59,698 nucleotides of DNA from assembly GCF_000508185.1 (NCBI RefSeq), contig NZ_AYOY01000124.1, forward strand, positions 1 through 59,698, given 5' to 3'. A program made the translations under genes and the position numbers. Positions 17,321-26,615 of this stretch are shown here, piece by piece (position 1 is the first letter of the stretch; the number at the start of each line of letters is the position of its first letter). Under the pieces are notes generated by a model. The model saw only the letters and a list, made by a program, of their open reading frames with translations, did not search any database and was not told where the DNA came from. The DNA comes from Sphingobium sp. C100. Its GTDB lineage: Bacteria > Pseudomonadota > Alphaproteobacteria > Sphingomonadales > Sphingomonadaceae.

Positions 17321-17341
17321 GTTGGCCGCCGGGCGGCCAAC
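17321..17341 (+). terminator. Hairpin after the LuxC-like gene
   Basis: GTTGGCCGCC and GGCGGCCAAC form perfect ten-base arms around a single G, eight bases after the stop codon. The short A-rich run that follows is not a T-run, so termination efficiency is uncertain. Confidence 0.5.
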
Positions 17342-17363
17342 TTCCGGGGAAAAAATCCGGTTC

Positions 17364-17398
17364 AAAAAAGGGGAAGTCCAGTGACGGGCTTCCCCTTT
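17364..17398 (-). terminator. Rho-independent terminator of the first TonB receptor gene
   Basis: AAAGGGGAAG and CTTCCCCTTT form ten-base perfect arms with a 12-base loop. On the minus strand the stem is followed by a run of T, and the receptor stop lies 11 bases before it. It may also stop plus-strand transcripts from the LuxC-like gene. Confidence 0.8.
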
Positions 17399-17408
17399 CC
17401 CCCGTTGA

Positions 17409-19862
17409 TCAAAACCGGATCGTCGCGCGCGTCCAGAGTTCACGACCCCGGTCGACGCGGCACATGATCTCGTCCGTGCCAGCCGGACCGACCCCGGTCC
17501 CGCCCGTGATCTGACCCCCCAGCACCTGCCCCGCCTGCGCATTGATGTTGGTGCAACTGCCTGATGTGACCTGATCGGTCAGATTATTGCCGATCAGGGC
17601 GATTTCCCAGCGATTGTCGCGTCCGCGCAGGGTGATCGATCCGTTCAGCTTGACGAAATCCCGCTGATAGAAATCGGCACGATCGCCCAGCAGCGTGAGA
17701 TATTTGGAGGAATATTGCCCATCCACGCCGAACTGGAGCGATTTTCCGCCGGCGATCGGCAAGTCATAGTCGGCCCCGAAGGTCGCCTGCCAGTCGGGCG
17801 CGCGCACCAGCCGGTCCCCGGTCAGATCCTGGGCGGTGTAAAGGCCGGTGACCGGGTTGAACACCTGGTCGCAACCATTGGCGATCGTCTGGCCGCCATA
17901 GCAGGGAACGCCGACCAGATCGGTGAAGCGGGCATGGTTCCAGTTGACCGCCGCGCGCAGGCTCAGCCCCTCGATCAGGGGTGAACGATAGGTCAGGTCG
18001 AAATCAAGGCCGTAAATGCGCGCCGATCCCGCGTTGATCGTGGTGTTCTGCGGCGCATTGCCCGGCGTGGTCGGCAGGCTGACGCCGACCTGCAACCCCT
18101 TATATTTATAATAATAGCCCGCCAGGTTGAGATAGAGCGCGCGGTCGGCGCTCCGCATTTTCAGGCCCAGTTCGCCGCCGCGCACCTCCTCATCGCCAAA
18201 GGACGGATCGACCCCGGTCGACAGGATGCGCGAAATGCTGAACGACCCGGATTTATAGCCCTGCTTATAGGAACCATAGAGCGTCAGGTCATCGGTCGGC
18301 GTGTAGGTGATGGTGAATTCGGGCGACAGGTTGTTCGACGAAATTTCGGGCTTGAACGTATATTTGTCGGGATTGGTCGGATCGTCGGGATCGGCAAGCG
18401 CGATCGGTATGGCCGTGCCCGTGGCCAGTCCCACGACCTCATCGGTGCGGGTCTCGTCGGTCCAGCGGACGCCGCCGGCCAGTTCCAGTTGAGGTGTGAC
18501 TTTCCAGCGCACCTGCCCGAACAGCGACGCCGCCTCGATGTCCAGCGTGGACTTGTTATTGCCCAGCCGCGGCGGCAGCGGCAATCCGAGCTTGCGATTG
18601 GTGATGAGGTCCAGCCGGTTGGAAAGGCGACTATTCTGATAGAAGCCGCCGAGCGAGACGTTGATTGGCCCCGTAAAATCGGAGTCGAGCCGCAATTCCT
18701 GCGTGAAATCGCGGCGGTAGGCTTCGTTATAGGAGGAAAAAGGCGTCGCCGCAGGCGTTGTCGTGCCCTGGATCAGTCCGTCGCCATGAAGATGATAATA
18801 GCCGGTCGTGCTGGTCAGCGTGAGGGCGTCGGTGACATCATAGCCCATTTCCAGCGTGCCGAAGCGCTGGGTGTTGTTCTGGAAGGTCCGGCCATTATTG
18901 GGAACGCCGGGAAAGGCTGTGGGATCAATATCCGAAAGGTTGAGCGTGCGATCAAGCTTGCAATCCTCTCCCGCCAGAAAATCGAGCGTCGGGATGAGCG
19001 GCGCCGTGCCGTCCGGGCAGGATACAAACTGGGTCACCGCCCCGCCCTGCTGGCGATCGCGCGCATAATTGGCCTTCAGCCGCATAGTGAACTCGGGCGT
19101 AGGCTTGAAGATCACGGTGCCGCGCAAAATCAGCGACTTGGTTGCACCGAAGCGCGAACTGCGGGCTTGCTGGCCACCAATCGCCGTGTTGGCGATGGCG
19201 CGATTACGGAAATAGCCGTCCGAATCGGAATACATGGCCGCCAGCCGCACGCCCAGCGTGTCAGTCACAGGCCCCGACGCGATCGCCTCGTTGCGCCATT
19301 CGCGGCCTTCGAAATCATAGCCGGAACGGAGGCTGAATTCGGCTTCTGGACCGGGGTCGGCGGTATGGATCGCAATCACGCCGCCGGGGCTGTTCTTGCC
19401 GTAGAACAAAGCCTGCGGTCCCTTGAGCACTTCGATCTGGGTCAGGTCGAACATGCCTGCCTGAAAGGCGAGGCCCTGCGTCAGTTGCAGTCCGTCGATG
19501 TTGAGCGAGACCGACTGATCGACGCCCGCATCCAGCGTGGTCGTGCCCACGCCGCGAATCGACACTTGCGTGCCGATCGTGAGCACCTGATTGCCCAGCG
19601 ATAGACCGGGCACCTTGGTCGCAATCGAACTGAGGTTGGTCACCTGGTAGCGGTCGACCAGTTCGCCCGATAGAACGGTTTCGACTACTGGCACTTTCAG
19701 GATTGATTCCTGCCGCTTGCGCGCGGTGACGATGATCTCGCCAGGGCTCGTTGCCACAGGCTCGGCCGCAGGCGCTGGCGGCTCCTGGGCGGCGGCGGGG
19801 GTGCTGTTCAACAGCAGGCCGATCGCGCTCGCGGACAGCAGCATGGACGTGCGAATAAGCAT
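17409..19862 (-). CDS. TonB-dependent outer-membrane receptor (first)
   Basis: 817 residues. The signal peptide ends TPAAAQE (cleavage after about residue 25). The TonB box region is EIIVTARKRQES. The plug domain (about 45-155) holds VSIRGVGTT and IEVLKGPQALFYGKNSPGGVI, followed by a long 22-strand barrel that ends in WTRATIRF with the terminal aromatic residue. There is no N-terminal STN domain, so no sigma-factor signalling is expected. It imports a substrate, or an iron chelate, across the outer membrane using TonB energy. Placement between LuxC/LuxE and acyl-CoA dehydrogenase genes suggests a hydrophobic organic substrate. The start has a strong GAGAGGGG. It is transcribed alone. Confidence 0.95.
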   Translation of the reverse strand: MLIRTSMLLSASAIGLLLNSTPAAAQEPPAPAAEPVATSPGEIIVTARKRQESILKVPVVETVLSGELVDRYQVTNLSSIATKVPGLSLGNQVLTIGTQVSIRGVGTTTLDAGVDQSVSLNIDGLQLTQGLAFQAGMFDLTQIEVLKGPQALFYGKNSPGGVIAIHTADPGPEAEFSLRSGYDFEGREWRNEAIASGPVTDTLGVRLAAMYSDSDGYFRNRAIANTAIGGQQARSSRFGATKSLILRGTVIFKPTPEFTMRLKANYARDRQQGGAVTQFVSCPDGTAPLIPTLDFLAGEDCKLDRTLNLSDIDPTAFPGVPNNGRTFQNNTQRFGTLEMGYDVTDALTLTSTTGYYHLHGDGLIQGTTTPAATPFSSYNEAYRRDFTQELRLDSDFTGPINVSLGGFYQNSRLSNRLDLITNRKLGLPLPPRLGNNKSTLDIEAASLFGQVRWKVTPQLELAGGVRWTDETRTDEVVGLATGTAIPIALADPDDPTNPDKYTFKPEISSNNLSPEFTITYTPTDDLTLYGSYKQGYKSGSFSISRILSTGVDPSFGDEEVRGGELGLKMRSADRALYLNLAGYYYKYKGLQVGVSLPTTPGNAPQNTTINAGSARIYGLDFDLTYRSPLIEGLSLRAAVNWNHARFTDLVGVPCYGGQTIANGCDQVFNPVTGLYTAQDLTGDRLVRAPDWQATFGADYDLPIAGGKSLQFGVDGQYSSKYLTLLGDRADFYQRDFVKLNGSITLRGRDNRWEIALIGNNLTDQVTSGSCTNINAQAGQVLGGQITGGTGVGPAGTDEIMCRVDRGRELWTRATIRF

Positions 19863-19905
19863 GAATCCCCTCTCCCAATTATCCGAGCTCTCCGGCCCTA
19901 AGCCA

Positions 19906-19921
19906 TACTAACATTCTAGTA
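19906..19921. promoter_or_regulatory. Inverted repeat in the divergent receptor/ACAD promoter region
   Basis: TACTA, six bases ACATTC, TAGTA lies 44-59 bases upstream of the receptor start in the 234-base gap shared with the first acyl-CoA dehydrogenase. It has the form of a regulator site. Nothing else in the gap is recognised. Confidence 0.3.
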
Positions 19922-20096
19922 ATCGATCGCAAGTGGCTTTGAGGAATTTCATTTGGTGCGCGCTATGGCTTATTTGCTCTGCTGCGTTTGATCGATACCG
20001 CGATACCCTGCCCCTGCTGGGGCCTTGTTCCATGTTTTCCGTGGCGCACCGCCCGCCGACTATGCTCTAAGCCGCTCAATTTCGCTGGAGAGATGC

Positions 20097-21224
20097 ATGG
20101 ACGTTGGCCTGACCGAAGACCAGATCGCGCTGCAGGAGACGACGCGCCGCTTTCTGGAAGAGCAGTCCCCGATCGGCGCATTGCGCCGACTGGCGGACAA
20201 GGATGAGAGCTTTGACCCCGCCGTTTGGCGACAGGGCGCCGAACTTGGCTGGGTGGGCCTCTTCGTGCCGGAAGACCATGGTGGCTTTTCCGAAGGCTTT
20301 CAGGGAGTGGTCGATGCCGCCATCGTTGCGGAGGAACTGGGCCGCGTCGTCTTTTCCGGTCCTTTCCATGCGGTCGCTACTGTCGCTTTCGCTGTCGCGC
20401 AGGCCGGATCGGACGCGCAGAAGGCCGCCCTTTTGCCGGCGCTGGTGTCCGGCGACGCGATCGCCGCCTGGTGCCTGAGCGGCACCGGCGCCCAGTCGGG
20501 CGTCGAGCCGGGTGGGCTTGCCGTAACCACGCGCGGCGACGACCATGTGATCGATGGCATCGCCGGCTATGTACAGGATGCCGCCATCGCCCAACATCTG
20601 CTCGTCACGGCACGCAGCGATGCGGGCCTGTCGCAATTTCTGATCCCGACCGATACGCCCGGCGTCACTATCCTCCCGCTCGAACTGGTCGATCTTGGCC
20701 GGCGTCTCGCGCATGTGCGCTTCGAGGATGTCGTCATCGGCGCCGAAGCGCTGGTCGGCGAAGCGGGGGCGGCCGCGGCGCAGGTGGAACGTCAGTTGCA
20801 GGTGGCGGTCGCGCTTCAGTGCGCCGAAACGGTCGGCGTGGTCGATCGCGCGCTGGAATTCACGCTCGATTATGTGAAGCAGCGCTATGCCTTCGGCCGT
20901 CCCATCGGCGGGTTCCAGGCGCTCAAGCATCGCCTGGCCGATCATGTCACGCAGTTGGAGGGCGCGAAGGCTGCCGCGGCCTATGCAGCCAAGGCGATTC
21001 AGGACGAGTCCCCCGATGCCGCGATCGCGGTGAGCGTCGCCAAGAGCCAGTGCGGCAAATGGGGAACGGAGATCGTGCGCGATTGCCTGCACATGCATGG
21101 CGGCATCGGCATGACCTGGGAACATGACATCCATTTTTATCTCCGCCGCGCCGTGTCGAACGAGGCCCTTTGGGGAACGCCGGCCGCGCATCATGAGCGG
21201 CTATGCGCGCTCGCCGGTCTTTGA
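20097..21224 (+). CDS. Acyl-CoA dehydrogenase (first pair, shorter subunit)
   Basis: 375 residues, flavin-dependent acyl-CoA dehydrogenase. It begins MDVGLTEDQIALQETTRRF, and has WVGLFVPEDHGGF in the N-terminal helical domain. The C-terminal domain carries RYAFGRPIGGFQALKHRLAD and LHMHGGIGMTWEHDIHFY, both signature segments. The middle beta domain is divergent from standard fatty acyl enzymes. Such short ACADs often form alpha2beta2 complexes with a longer partner in steroid and ring degradation, and the partner gene follows 14 bases downstream. GGAGAG lies upstream of the chosen ATG. The acyl-CoA substrate is unknown. Confidence 0.9.
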   Translation: MDVGLTEDQIALQETTRRFLEEQSPIGALRRLADKDESFDPAVWRQGAELGWVGLFVPEDHGGFSEGFQGVVDAAIVAEELGRVVFSGPFHAVATVAFAVAQAGSDAQKAALLPALVSGDAIAAWCLSGTGAQSGVEPGGLAVTTRGDDHVIDGIAGYVQDAAIAQHLLVTARSDAGLSQFLIPTDTPGVTILPLELVDLGRRLAHVRFEDVVIGAEALVGEAGAAAAQVERQLQVAVALQCAETVGVVDRALEFTLDYVKQRYAFGRPIGGFQALKHRLADHVTQLEGAKAAAAYAAKAIQDESPDAAIAVSVAKSQCGKWGTEIVRDCLHMHGGIGMTWEHDIHFYLRRAVSNEALWGTPAAHHERLCALAGL

Positions 21225-21238
21225 AGGAGGGTCGCCTC

Positions 21239-22492
21239 ATGAATACCGAGCATCTTGATACCGATGAGCAGCGCGCCTTCCGGCTGAAGGCACGCGAATG
21301 GATGGCTGGCCGCATGCCGCCGCGCGATCCTCAGGAAGAGCCATGCGACCTGGGTGATGGCGATCAGATCGCCAAGGACCGGCGTTCGCAACGGATTTTA
21401 TGGGACGGTGGCCTGGCCGGTATCACCGTGCCGGCCGCCTATGGCGGCCAGGGCCTCGACAAGCGGTTCGAGGATATTTTCTTGGAGGAAGCGGAGCCCT
21501 ATCGCTTGCCCTGGGTGTTTGGCAACGCCTTCAACATCGTGCTTCCCGACCTGCTCGCCCACGGCAGCGAGCATCTCAAGACGCTCTATATCCCGGCGAT
21601 GCTGCGGGGCGAGCATATGTGGTGCCAGCTGCTGTCGGAGCCTTCCGGTGGTTCCGACCTGTTCGGCCTGCTGACCCGCGCGGAAAAGCGCGGCGACAAA
21701 TGGGTCATCAACGGTTCGAAGGTCTGGACCTCCGGCGGGCATTTCTGCGACTATGGCATCTGCCTTGCCCGCACCGACCCCGCCGTGCCCAAACATCAGG
21801 GCCTCACCATGTTCATCGTCGACATGCGCGCGCCAGGCGTGACGATCAACCCGATCCAGCTGGTCCGCGGCGGCAGCCATTTCTGCCAGGAATTTTTCGA
21901 TGATGTCGAAATTCCCGAGGACCATGTCGTAGGCGAGGTGAATGGCGGCTGGACCGTCGCCCAGACCCATCTCGCCCAGGAGCGCATCTCCATGGCGCGT
22001 GGCTGGCATATCGGCTTGCGCACGCCGGCCAAGGCGGAGACGATCGAGGTCCAGACATCCTATCTCGACACCGCCCGGCAACTGGGGCTGGAGAAGGACC
22101 GCCATGCCCGCGTGCTGATCGGTGAAGCGATCGCCATCGACGCGGTCTATGCGATGACCACCGCCCGCGTGGGCAAGGGCATTCGCAGCGGCGCGCTGCC
22201 GCCGACGAGCGGGGCGCTCTCCAGCCTGATGGCGGCCAACACCGCAGTGCGTCGCACCGCATTGCTGTCCGAACTGGTCGGACCGGCCGGCGTCGCCGTG
22301 CTGCCCGGCGAGGAAGAACCGGTGATCGGCATGGATCGCGTCTGCACCCACCGTATCGGTGGCGGCACGACGGAGATGCAGCGCAACATCATCTCCGAAC
22401 GCCATCTCGAATTGCCGCGCGAACCAAGCCTGGACCGCAACCTGCCGTTCAACCAGCTCAAACATAATAGTTCGGCCATGGCGAAGTCGTGA
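21239..22492 (+). CDS. Acyl-CoA dehydrogenase (first pair, longer subunit)
   Basis: 417 residues. The flavin and substrate segments read LLSEPSGGSDLFGL and KVWTSGGHFCDYGICLARTD, and the C-terminal RIGGGTTEMQRNIISERHL is the standard end of the ACAD fold. AAGGAGGG lies seven bases before the start. It is translated directly after the shorter ACAD and probably forms a heteromeric enzyme with it, introducing the alpha-beta double bond of a side-chain or ring acyl-CoA. The 29-base palindrome after the stop codon probably ends the transcript or attenuates read-through into the next gene. Confidence 0.92.
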   Translation: MNTEHLDTDEQRAFRLKAREWMAGRMPPRDPQEEPCDLGDGDQIAKDRRSQRILWDGGLAGITVPAAYGGQGLDKRFEDIFLEEAEPYRLPWVFGNAFNIVLPDLLAHGSEHLKTLYIPAMLRGEHMWCQLLSEPSGGSDLFGLLTRAEKRGDKWVINGSKVWTSGGHFCDYGICLARTDPAVPKHQGLTMFIVDMRAPGVTINPIQLVRGGSHFCQEFFDDVEIPEDHVVGEVNGGWTVAQTHLAQERISMARGWHIGLRTPAKAETIEVQTSYLDTARQLGLEKDRHARVLIGEAIAIDAVYAMTTARVGKGIRSGALPPTSGALSSLMAANTAVRRTALLSELVGPAGVAVLPGEEEPVIGMDRVCTHRIGGGTTEMQRNIISERHLELPREPSLDRNLPFNQLKHNSSAMAKS

Positions 22493-22521
22493 AGGCCGGG
22501 GTGTCCCGGACACCCCGGCCT
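22493..22521. terminator. Long perfect palindrome after the ACAD pair
   Basis: AGGCCGGGGTGTCC and GGACACCCCGGCCT are perfect 14-base arms around one C, starting right after the stop codon. A very stable hairpin forms on either strand. No T-run follows. The next gene starts 22 bases later with its own ribosome binding site. Confidence 0.55.
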
Positions 22522-22543
22522 GTCCCCTGATCTGGAGGCGAAG

Positions 22544-24499
22544 ATGGTCCGTTTGGCAGACACGCTCACAGCGCCCTTTCATGTCGGTCACGACACGGTC
22601 GATCCGCGATATGACAAGCCCTATGTCGAGGTGGACGAGCAGCGCAGCGAGCCTGTTCCACATCGCTATGTCCATGGCGGGTTCACCGGGACCGACGCGC
22701 GCTTCTCCTTCTATTTCCCGCCCGAGCACCAGTATCGGGGCCGGTTCTTCCACAACACATATCCCATGGCGCTGACATCGGACATCGGCCCCTTCCCGAT
22801 CCAGTTCGACGTTGCCATGGGCGATCTTGGCTTCACGATCGACAGCGGCGCTTATTATGTCCAGACGAACCTGGGTGGGATGGAGCGGATGCGGATAGCC
22901 GATCCCACGATCGGTGCTTATCGCGTCAACGCCGCCGCCGCAAAATTCTCGCGCGAAGTGGCTGCGCGCATCTATGGCGATCATCGGCCCTATGGCTATC
23001 TTTTCGGTGGATCGGGCGGCTCTTATCAGGTGATGGGCGCGTCGGAGAATACGACCGGCATCTGGGATGGCTTCCTGCCCTATGTGTTGGGCACGCCCTA
23101 TGCGTTGCCGAGCATGTTCACCATCCGCGTTCATGCGTTGCGCGTCCTGCGCCAGCGCAACAAGCTGGCGGCCGTCATGGACGCCATCAACCCAGGCGGG
23201 ACGGGCGATCCCTATGCGACATTGGACGAGGAGGAAGCCGCCGCGCTGCGAGAGGCGTGCTTGATGGGCTATCCGCTCAAGGGCTGGTGGAACCATGACC
23301 GGCTCGACAGCGGGTATCTCGGCTACAACATCCCGTCGCTGATGGTGGCCGATCCGGGCTATAATGCCGATTTCTGGAGCAAGCCGGGCTATTTGGGCGC
23401 GGACCCGGCCAGTTCGATCCATGCCGCGCGCGTACAGTTCGAAACCATTATCGAGGACATCGTCGAAGGACCGCGCAAGCTGCTGCGGTTTGCAGAGGTT
23501 CCCGACAAGGATTTCGCCGACGCCCAGCTCATTATCTTGAGCGGCGAGGGACAAGGCGGCATCCTGCCCCTGGGACCAAAGGCGGATAATCCGATGGCTG
23601 TCGCTTTCGCTGTCAATCCGCAGGTCCTGGCAAGCATCAAACCGGGCGATCGGGTGCGGATCGACAACAGCTTTGCATTGGCGGTGCAGACCTATCATCG
23701 GCATCAGGTGCCCGACCGTGACGACCTGCCCGCCTGGGATCAGTTTCGCGACGATGCCGGTGCGCCCATCTATCCGCAACGACCCAGCCTTTATGGCCCG
23801 CACGCAGCGACCACAGTCGCCGGCTCGGTCCCCAGCGGCAAAGCCGAAGGCAAGATGCTGATCCTGGAAACGATGATGGATATCGACGCCCTGCCCTGGC
23901 AGGCCGATCATTATTATCGACAGGTGCGGCGGAATATTCGCAGCGGCGCGCCCGACGATGTCGCCATCTGGTTCATCGATCATGCCCAGCATGATGATCC
24001 GCAGGATGCGCGCGCAAACGCGCATAGTGTCAGCTTCGCCGGCGCGCTTCAGCAAGGGCTTCGCGATCTCGCCCGCTGGGTCGAAATCGGCGAGAAGCCT
24101 TCGGAAACCAGCTACAACGTCACAGACTGTCAAATCGAGGTGCCGGCCGATCCCGTCCAGCGGGGCGGCGTTCAGCCGATAGTGGAGTTGATGGTCAATG
24201 GCGGCGATCGCGCCGAAGTCATGGTGGGCGAACAAGTCAGCTTCATCGCCACTGCTGCCGTGCCGCCGGGTGCCGGCAAGCTCGTTTCGGTCGAATGGGA
24301 TTTCGAGGGGAAGGGCAGCTATCGGGCCAGCGGGGATATTAGCCCTGTAGAACAGATGCGCGTCACTACCACATATGCCTTTGCCAGGCCCGGAACCTAT
24401 TTTCCGGTCGTGCGGGTTGCGGCGCATCGCGATGGCGACCCTATGACGCCCTATGCGCGGGTGATGAACATCGCGCGCGCCCGGATCATCGTGTTCTGA
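22544..24499 (+). CDS. Alpha/beta-hydrolase-like protein with C-terminal PKD-like domain
   Basis: 651 residues and no signal peptide, so probably cytosolic. A GGSGG nucleophile-elbow-like motif places Ser157 within PYGYLFGGSGGSYQVMG. The middle region contains YHRHQVPDRDDLP and HPAQ-like His-rich segments such as WFIDHAQHDDPQ, which could supply a catalytic His. Residues about 555-640 look like a PKD or Ig-like fold: VSVEWDFEGKGSY and TTTYAFARPGTYFPVVRVAAH. I know of no characterised protein with this layout, and the hydrolase call is inference from the elbow motif and its ACAD context. GGAGG lies five bases before the ATG. It is the third gene of a run with the ACAD pair. Confidence 0.6.
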   Translation: MVRLADTLTAPFHVGHDTVDPRYDKPYVEVDEQRSEPVPHRYVHGGFTGTDARFSFYFPPEHQYRGRFFHNTYPMALTSDIGPFPIQFDVAMGDLGFTIDSGAYYVQTNLGGMERMRIADPTIGAYRVNAAAAKFSREVAARIYGDHRPYGYLFGGSGGSYQVMGASENTTGIWDGFLPYVLGTPYALPSMFTIRVHALRVLRQRNKLAAVMDAINPGGTGDPYATLDEEEAAALREACLMGYPLKGWWNHDRLDSGYLGYNIPSLMVADPGYNADFWSKPGYLGADPASSIHAARVQFETIIEDIVEGPRKLLRFAEVPDKDFADAQLIILSGEGQGGILPLGPKADNPMAVAFAVNPQVLASIKPGDRVRIDNSFALAVQTYHRHQVPDRDDLPAWDQFRDDAGAPIYPQRPSLYGPHAATTVAGSVPSGKAEGKMLILETMMDIDALPWQADHYYRQVRRNIRSGAPDDVAIWFIDHAQHDDPQDARANAHSVSFAGALQQGLRDLARWVEIGEKPSETSYNVTDCQIEVPADPVQRGGVQPIVELMVNGGDRAEVMVGEQVSFIATAAVPPGAGKLVSVEWDFEGKGSYRASGDISPVEQMRVTTTYAFARPGTYFPVVRVAAHRDGDPMTPYARVMNIARARIIVF

Positions 24500-24688
24500 C
24501 CGGACGCCTGGCGAACGGTTCGACCGCCCGCCCGACGCAACCGGGCGCAAATCGCGCCAGCGTTATTATGCGGTCAAAATGGCCCGCGCTTGTGGGGCGC
24601 GCGTCGTCATGGTCTGTTGTTCGCTGTCCAGCAGAGAATGATACCGAAGGTTGCCACGCATGGACGGACGTTACGGGAGAGACCACGC

Positions 24689-25969
24689 GTGAATCATGAC
24701 CTGGCGATGACGGCGGAGACGCTGGCGGAATTGGATGCGCCACAGCGCGGCAGCGAATGGCGTCAGCATTGGCCGATGCTGCTCGTGGCCACGGCGGGCA
24801 TGATGTTGTGCACCGTGCACGTCTACACTTTGGGAGTGATGGTCGCGCCGCTTGAGCGCGAATTCGGCTGGAGCCGGACGCAGATTTTCTCCGGGCCGCT
24901 GATTCTCGCCCTTACCGGTTTGTTCGTCACGCCGATGATCGGCAGCCTCGTCGACCGGATCGGTCCGCGGCGGGTCGGCCTGATCGGCGTGCCGGTCTTT
25001 TGCTGTTCGGTCGCCTTGCTGTCGACGGCGACTGCATCGCCAGCGTCCTGGTGGGTGCTGTGGTTTGTGGTTTCGCTCGCCTCCATTCTTTGCGGGCCGA
25101 TGGTCTGGGCAGCCGGCCTCAACAGCCGCTTCGTCAAAAATCGTGGATTGGCGCTCGCCCTCGCATTGTGCGGGACGGGTGCAGGCGGCGCCTTCATACC
25201 TGCGCTGACCGAAGCGTTCATCGGCGCGCTGGGTTGGCGGCAGGCCTATATCGCCATAGGAGCGCTTGCGGCAGTCATTACTGTTCCGCTGGTCCTGTTC
25301 GCCTTCCATCCGCTTGGACAAGCGGGCAGTGTCAAGGCCATGTTCGGCAAGTCCGGCGGTGCAAAACGCGCGCAGGGTGGGCGAAGCCTCTATTTCCAGA
25401 CGCGATATGTCAAACTGGCGCTGGCGATGCTGTTGTTCGGTTTTCCGGTGAGCGGAGTCATCGTCAATTCCGTGCCCATCCTGTCCTCGAATGGCTTTAC
25501 CCAGGCATCGGCGGCGGCGCTGGCCGGCGTGATCGGCATCGGCGCGATCATCGGGCGGCTTGTTGGCGGCTATCTGCTCGACCGGCTCAATGCCAGCAAG
25601 GTGACGGCGGTGGCTGTGATGCTGCCGGCCGTCAGCGGCCTGTTGCTGCTCAGCGGCCCAACCTCTCCGGTCACGGCTGGCGCAGCGTTCATGGTCCTGG
25701 GCCTGGCGGTCGGCACCGAACTGGATGCCTGCGCTTATCTGACCGCGCAATATTTCGGGATGCGCAATTTCGGCGCGCTTTACGGCATGATCATGGGCCT
25801 GCTGGTGTTCAGCAACGGCCTTTCGCCACTGATCGCCAGCTTTATCTATGACAAGATGGGATCTTACATGCCGATCATGTGGGCTTCGGTCCCCTGCGCC
25901 CTCTTGTCAGGGCTGCTGCTCTTCAGCCTGGGCAAGCCACCTGCGTCACCCGACGCCGATCCGGTCTGA
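24689..25969 (+). CDS. MFS transporter (first)
   Basis: About 426 residues with roughly twelve hydrophobic segments, so an inner-membrane carrier of the major facilitator superfamily. The loop between TM2 and TM3 reads GSLVDRIGPRRVGLIG, the MFS signature A, and the second half repeats it as GGYLLDRLNASKV. The middle cytoplasmic loop is short. The GTG at 24689 is favoured because GGAGAG lies seven bases upstream; ATG 24707 is an alternative. The gene is preceded by a 189-base gap with no recognised element. It probably imports an organic acid made or taken up by this island. Confidence 0.9.
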   Translation: MNHDLAMTAETLAELDAPQRGSEWRQHWPMLLVATAGMMLCTVHVYTLGVMVAPLEREFGWSRTQIFSGPLILALTGLFVTPMIGSLVDRIGPRRVGLIGVPVFCCSVALLSTATASPASWWVLWFVVSLASILCGPMVWAAGLNSRFVKNRGLALALALCGTGAGGAFIPALTEAFIGALGWRQAYIAIGALAAVITVPLVLFAFHPLGQAGSVKAMFGKSGGAKRAQGGRSLYFQTRYVKLALAMLLFGFPVSGVIVNSVPILSSNGFTQASAAALAGVIGIGAIIGRLVGGYLLDRLNASKVTAVAVMLPAVSGLLLLSGPTSPVTAGAAFMVLGLAVGTELDACAYLTAQYFGMRNFGALYGMIMGLLVFSNGLSPLIASFIYDKMGSYMPIMWASVPCALLSGLLLFSLGKPPASPDADPV

Positions 25970-25988
25970 AACCTCTCGACGGCGCGGC

Positions 25989-26504
25989 TCAGCAAGTTGC
26001 CTGCGGCGCGCTGAAGCTGCCATAGCCACCCCGCAGGAAGAGCAATGGTTCGCCGGGCCGATCGACTTCCAGCGCCTGGACATGGCCCAGGACGAACCAA
26101 TGGTCGCCCGCATCATGGACTGCATGCAGGTTGCAATCTATCCACGCCAGCACGCCGTCGAGTACCGGCGATCCATTGTCGGATATGCGGTGGGAAATGC
26201 CCGCGAACTTGTCCCCTTCCTTTGCGGAAAAGGCGCGGCACAGGTCGATCTGATCGTCGGCCAGGATGTTGACGCAAAAGCGGCCCACGCCTTCAAGTTG
26301 TTTCCAGCTGCGGCTGTTCTTGTCGGGCAGGAAGGCGACAAGCGGCGGGTCGAGACTGGCTGAGGTGAAGGAGCCCACCACCATCCCGAACTGCTCGCCC
26401 CCGTCGCTACGCGCAGTTACAACGCAAACGCCCGTCGGATAGTGACCCAGGACGCGGCGGAATGTCGCCGAATCGATCAGATTGGTGGCTTGGTCGAGCA
26501 TCAT
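25989..26504 (-). CDS. Flavin reductase (HpaC/NtaB-like, FMN-binding split barrel)
   Basis: 171 residues. The segments FRRVLGHYPTGVCVVTA, LDPPLVAFLPDKNSRSW and FCVNILADDQ are the flavin reductase family core. It supplies reduced FMN or FAD to a two-component monooxygenase using NAD(P)H. No matching flavin monooxygenase lies next to it, so the partner is elsewhere or it serves another purpose. AAAGGA lies five bases before the ATG at 26504. The amidohydrolase upstream on the same strand is separated by a strong hairpin, so the two are probably transcribed independently or with attenuation. It converges with the MFS gene. Confidence 0.9.
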   Translation of the reverse strand: MMLDQATNLIDSATFRRVLGHYPTGVCVVTARSDGGEQFGMVVGSFTSASLDPPLVAFLPDKNSRSWKQLEGVGRFCVNILADDQIDLCRAFSAKEGDKFAGISHRISDNGSPVLDGVLAWIDCNLHAVHDAGDHWFVLGHVQALEVDRPGEPLLFLRGGYGSFSAPQATC

Positions 26505-26566
26505 GATGGTCCTTTGCGACGCCAAAGCGCTGGTCCGTCCGCATGATGCGAGCCGGAAGAAGCGGG

Positions 26567-26598
26567 AGATGGCGCCGCAAGGGTCCGCGGCGCCATCT
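26567..26598 (-). terminator. Strong hairpin after the second amidohydrolase gene
   Basis: AGATGGCGCCGC and GCGGCGCCATCT form 12-base perfect arms with an eight-base loop, 17 bases after the minus-strand stop codon. A weakly T-rich stretch follows on that strand. Confidence 0.65.
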
Positions 26599-26615
26599 TC
26601 TTCACACAGGTTCGT

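Noticed and set aside
17313..17408. Two nearby hairpins as a small CRISPR-like or repeat element
   Set aside because: The repeats differ in sequence, no spacers are present, and both fit terminators between converging genes.
21398..24550. A very long open frame of about 1050 codons on the minus strand opposite the ACAD and PKD genes
   Set aside because: Its product has no family motifs and is rich in Arg, His, Gly and Gln, as expected for the antisense frame of G+C-rich genes. The plus strand holds recognisable ACAD and hydrolase-like genes with good ribosome binding sites.
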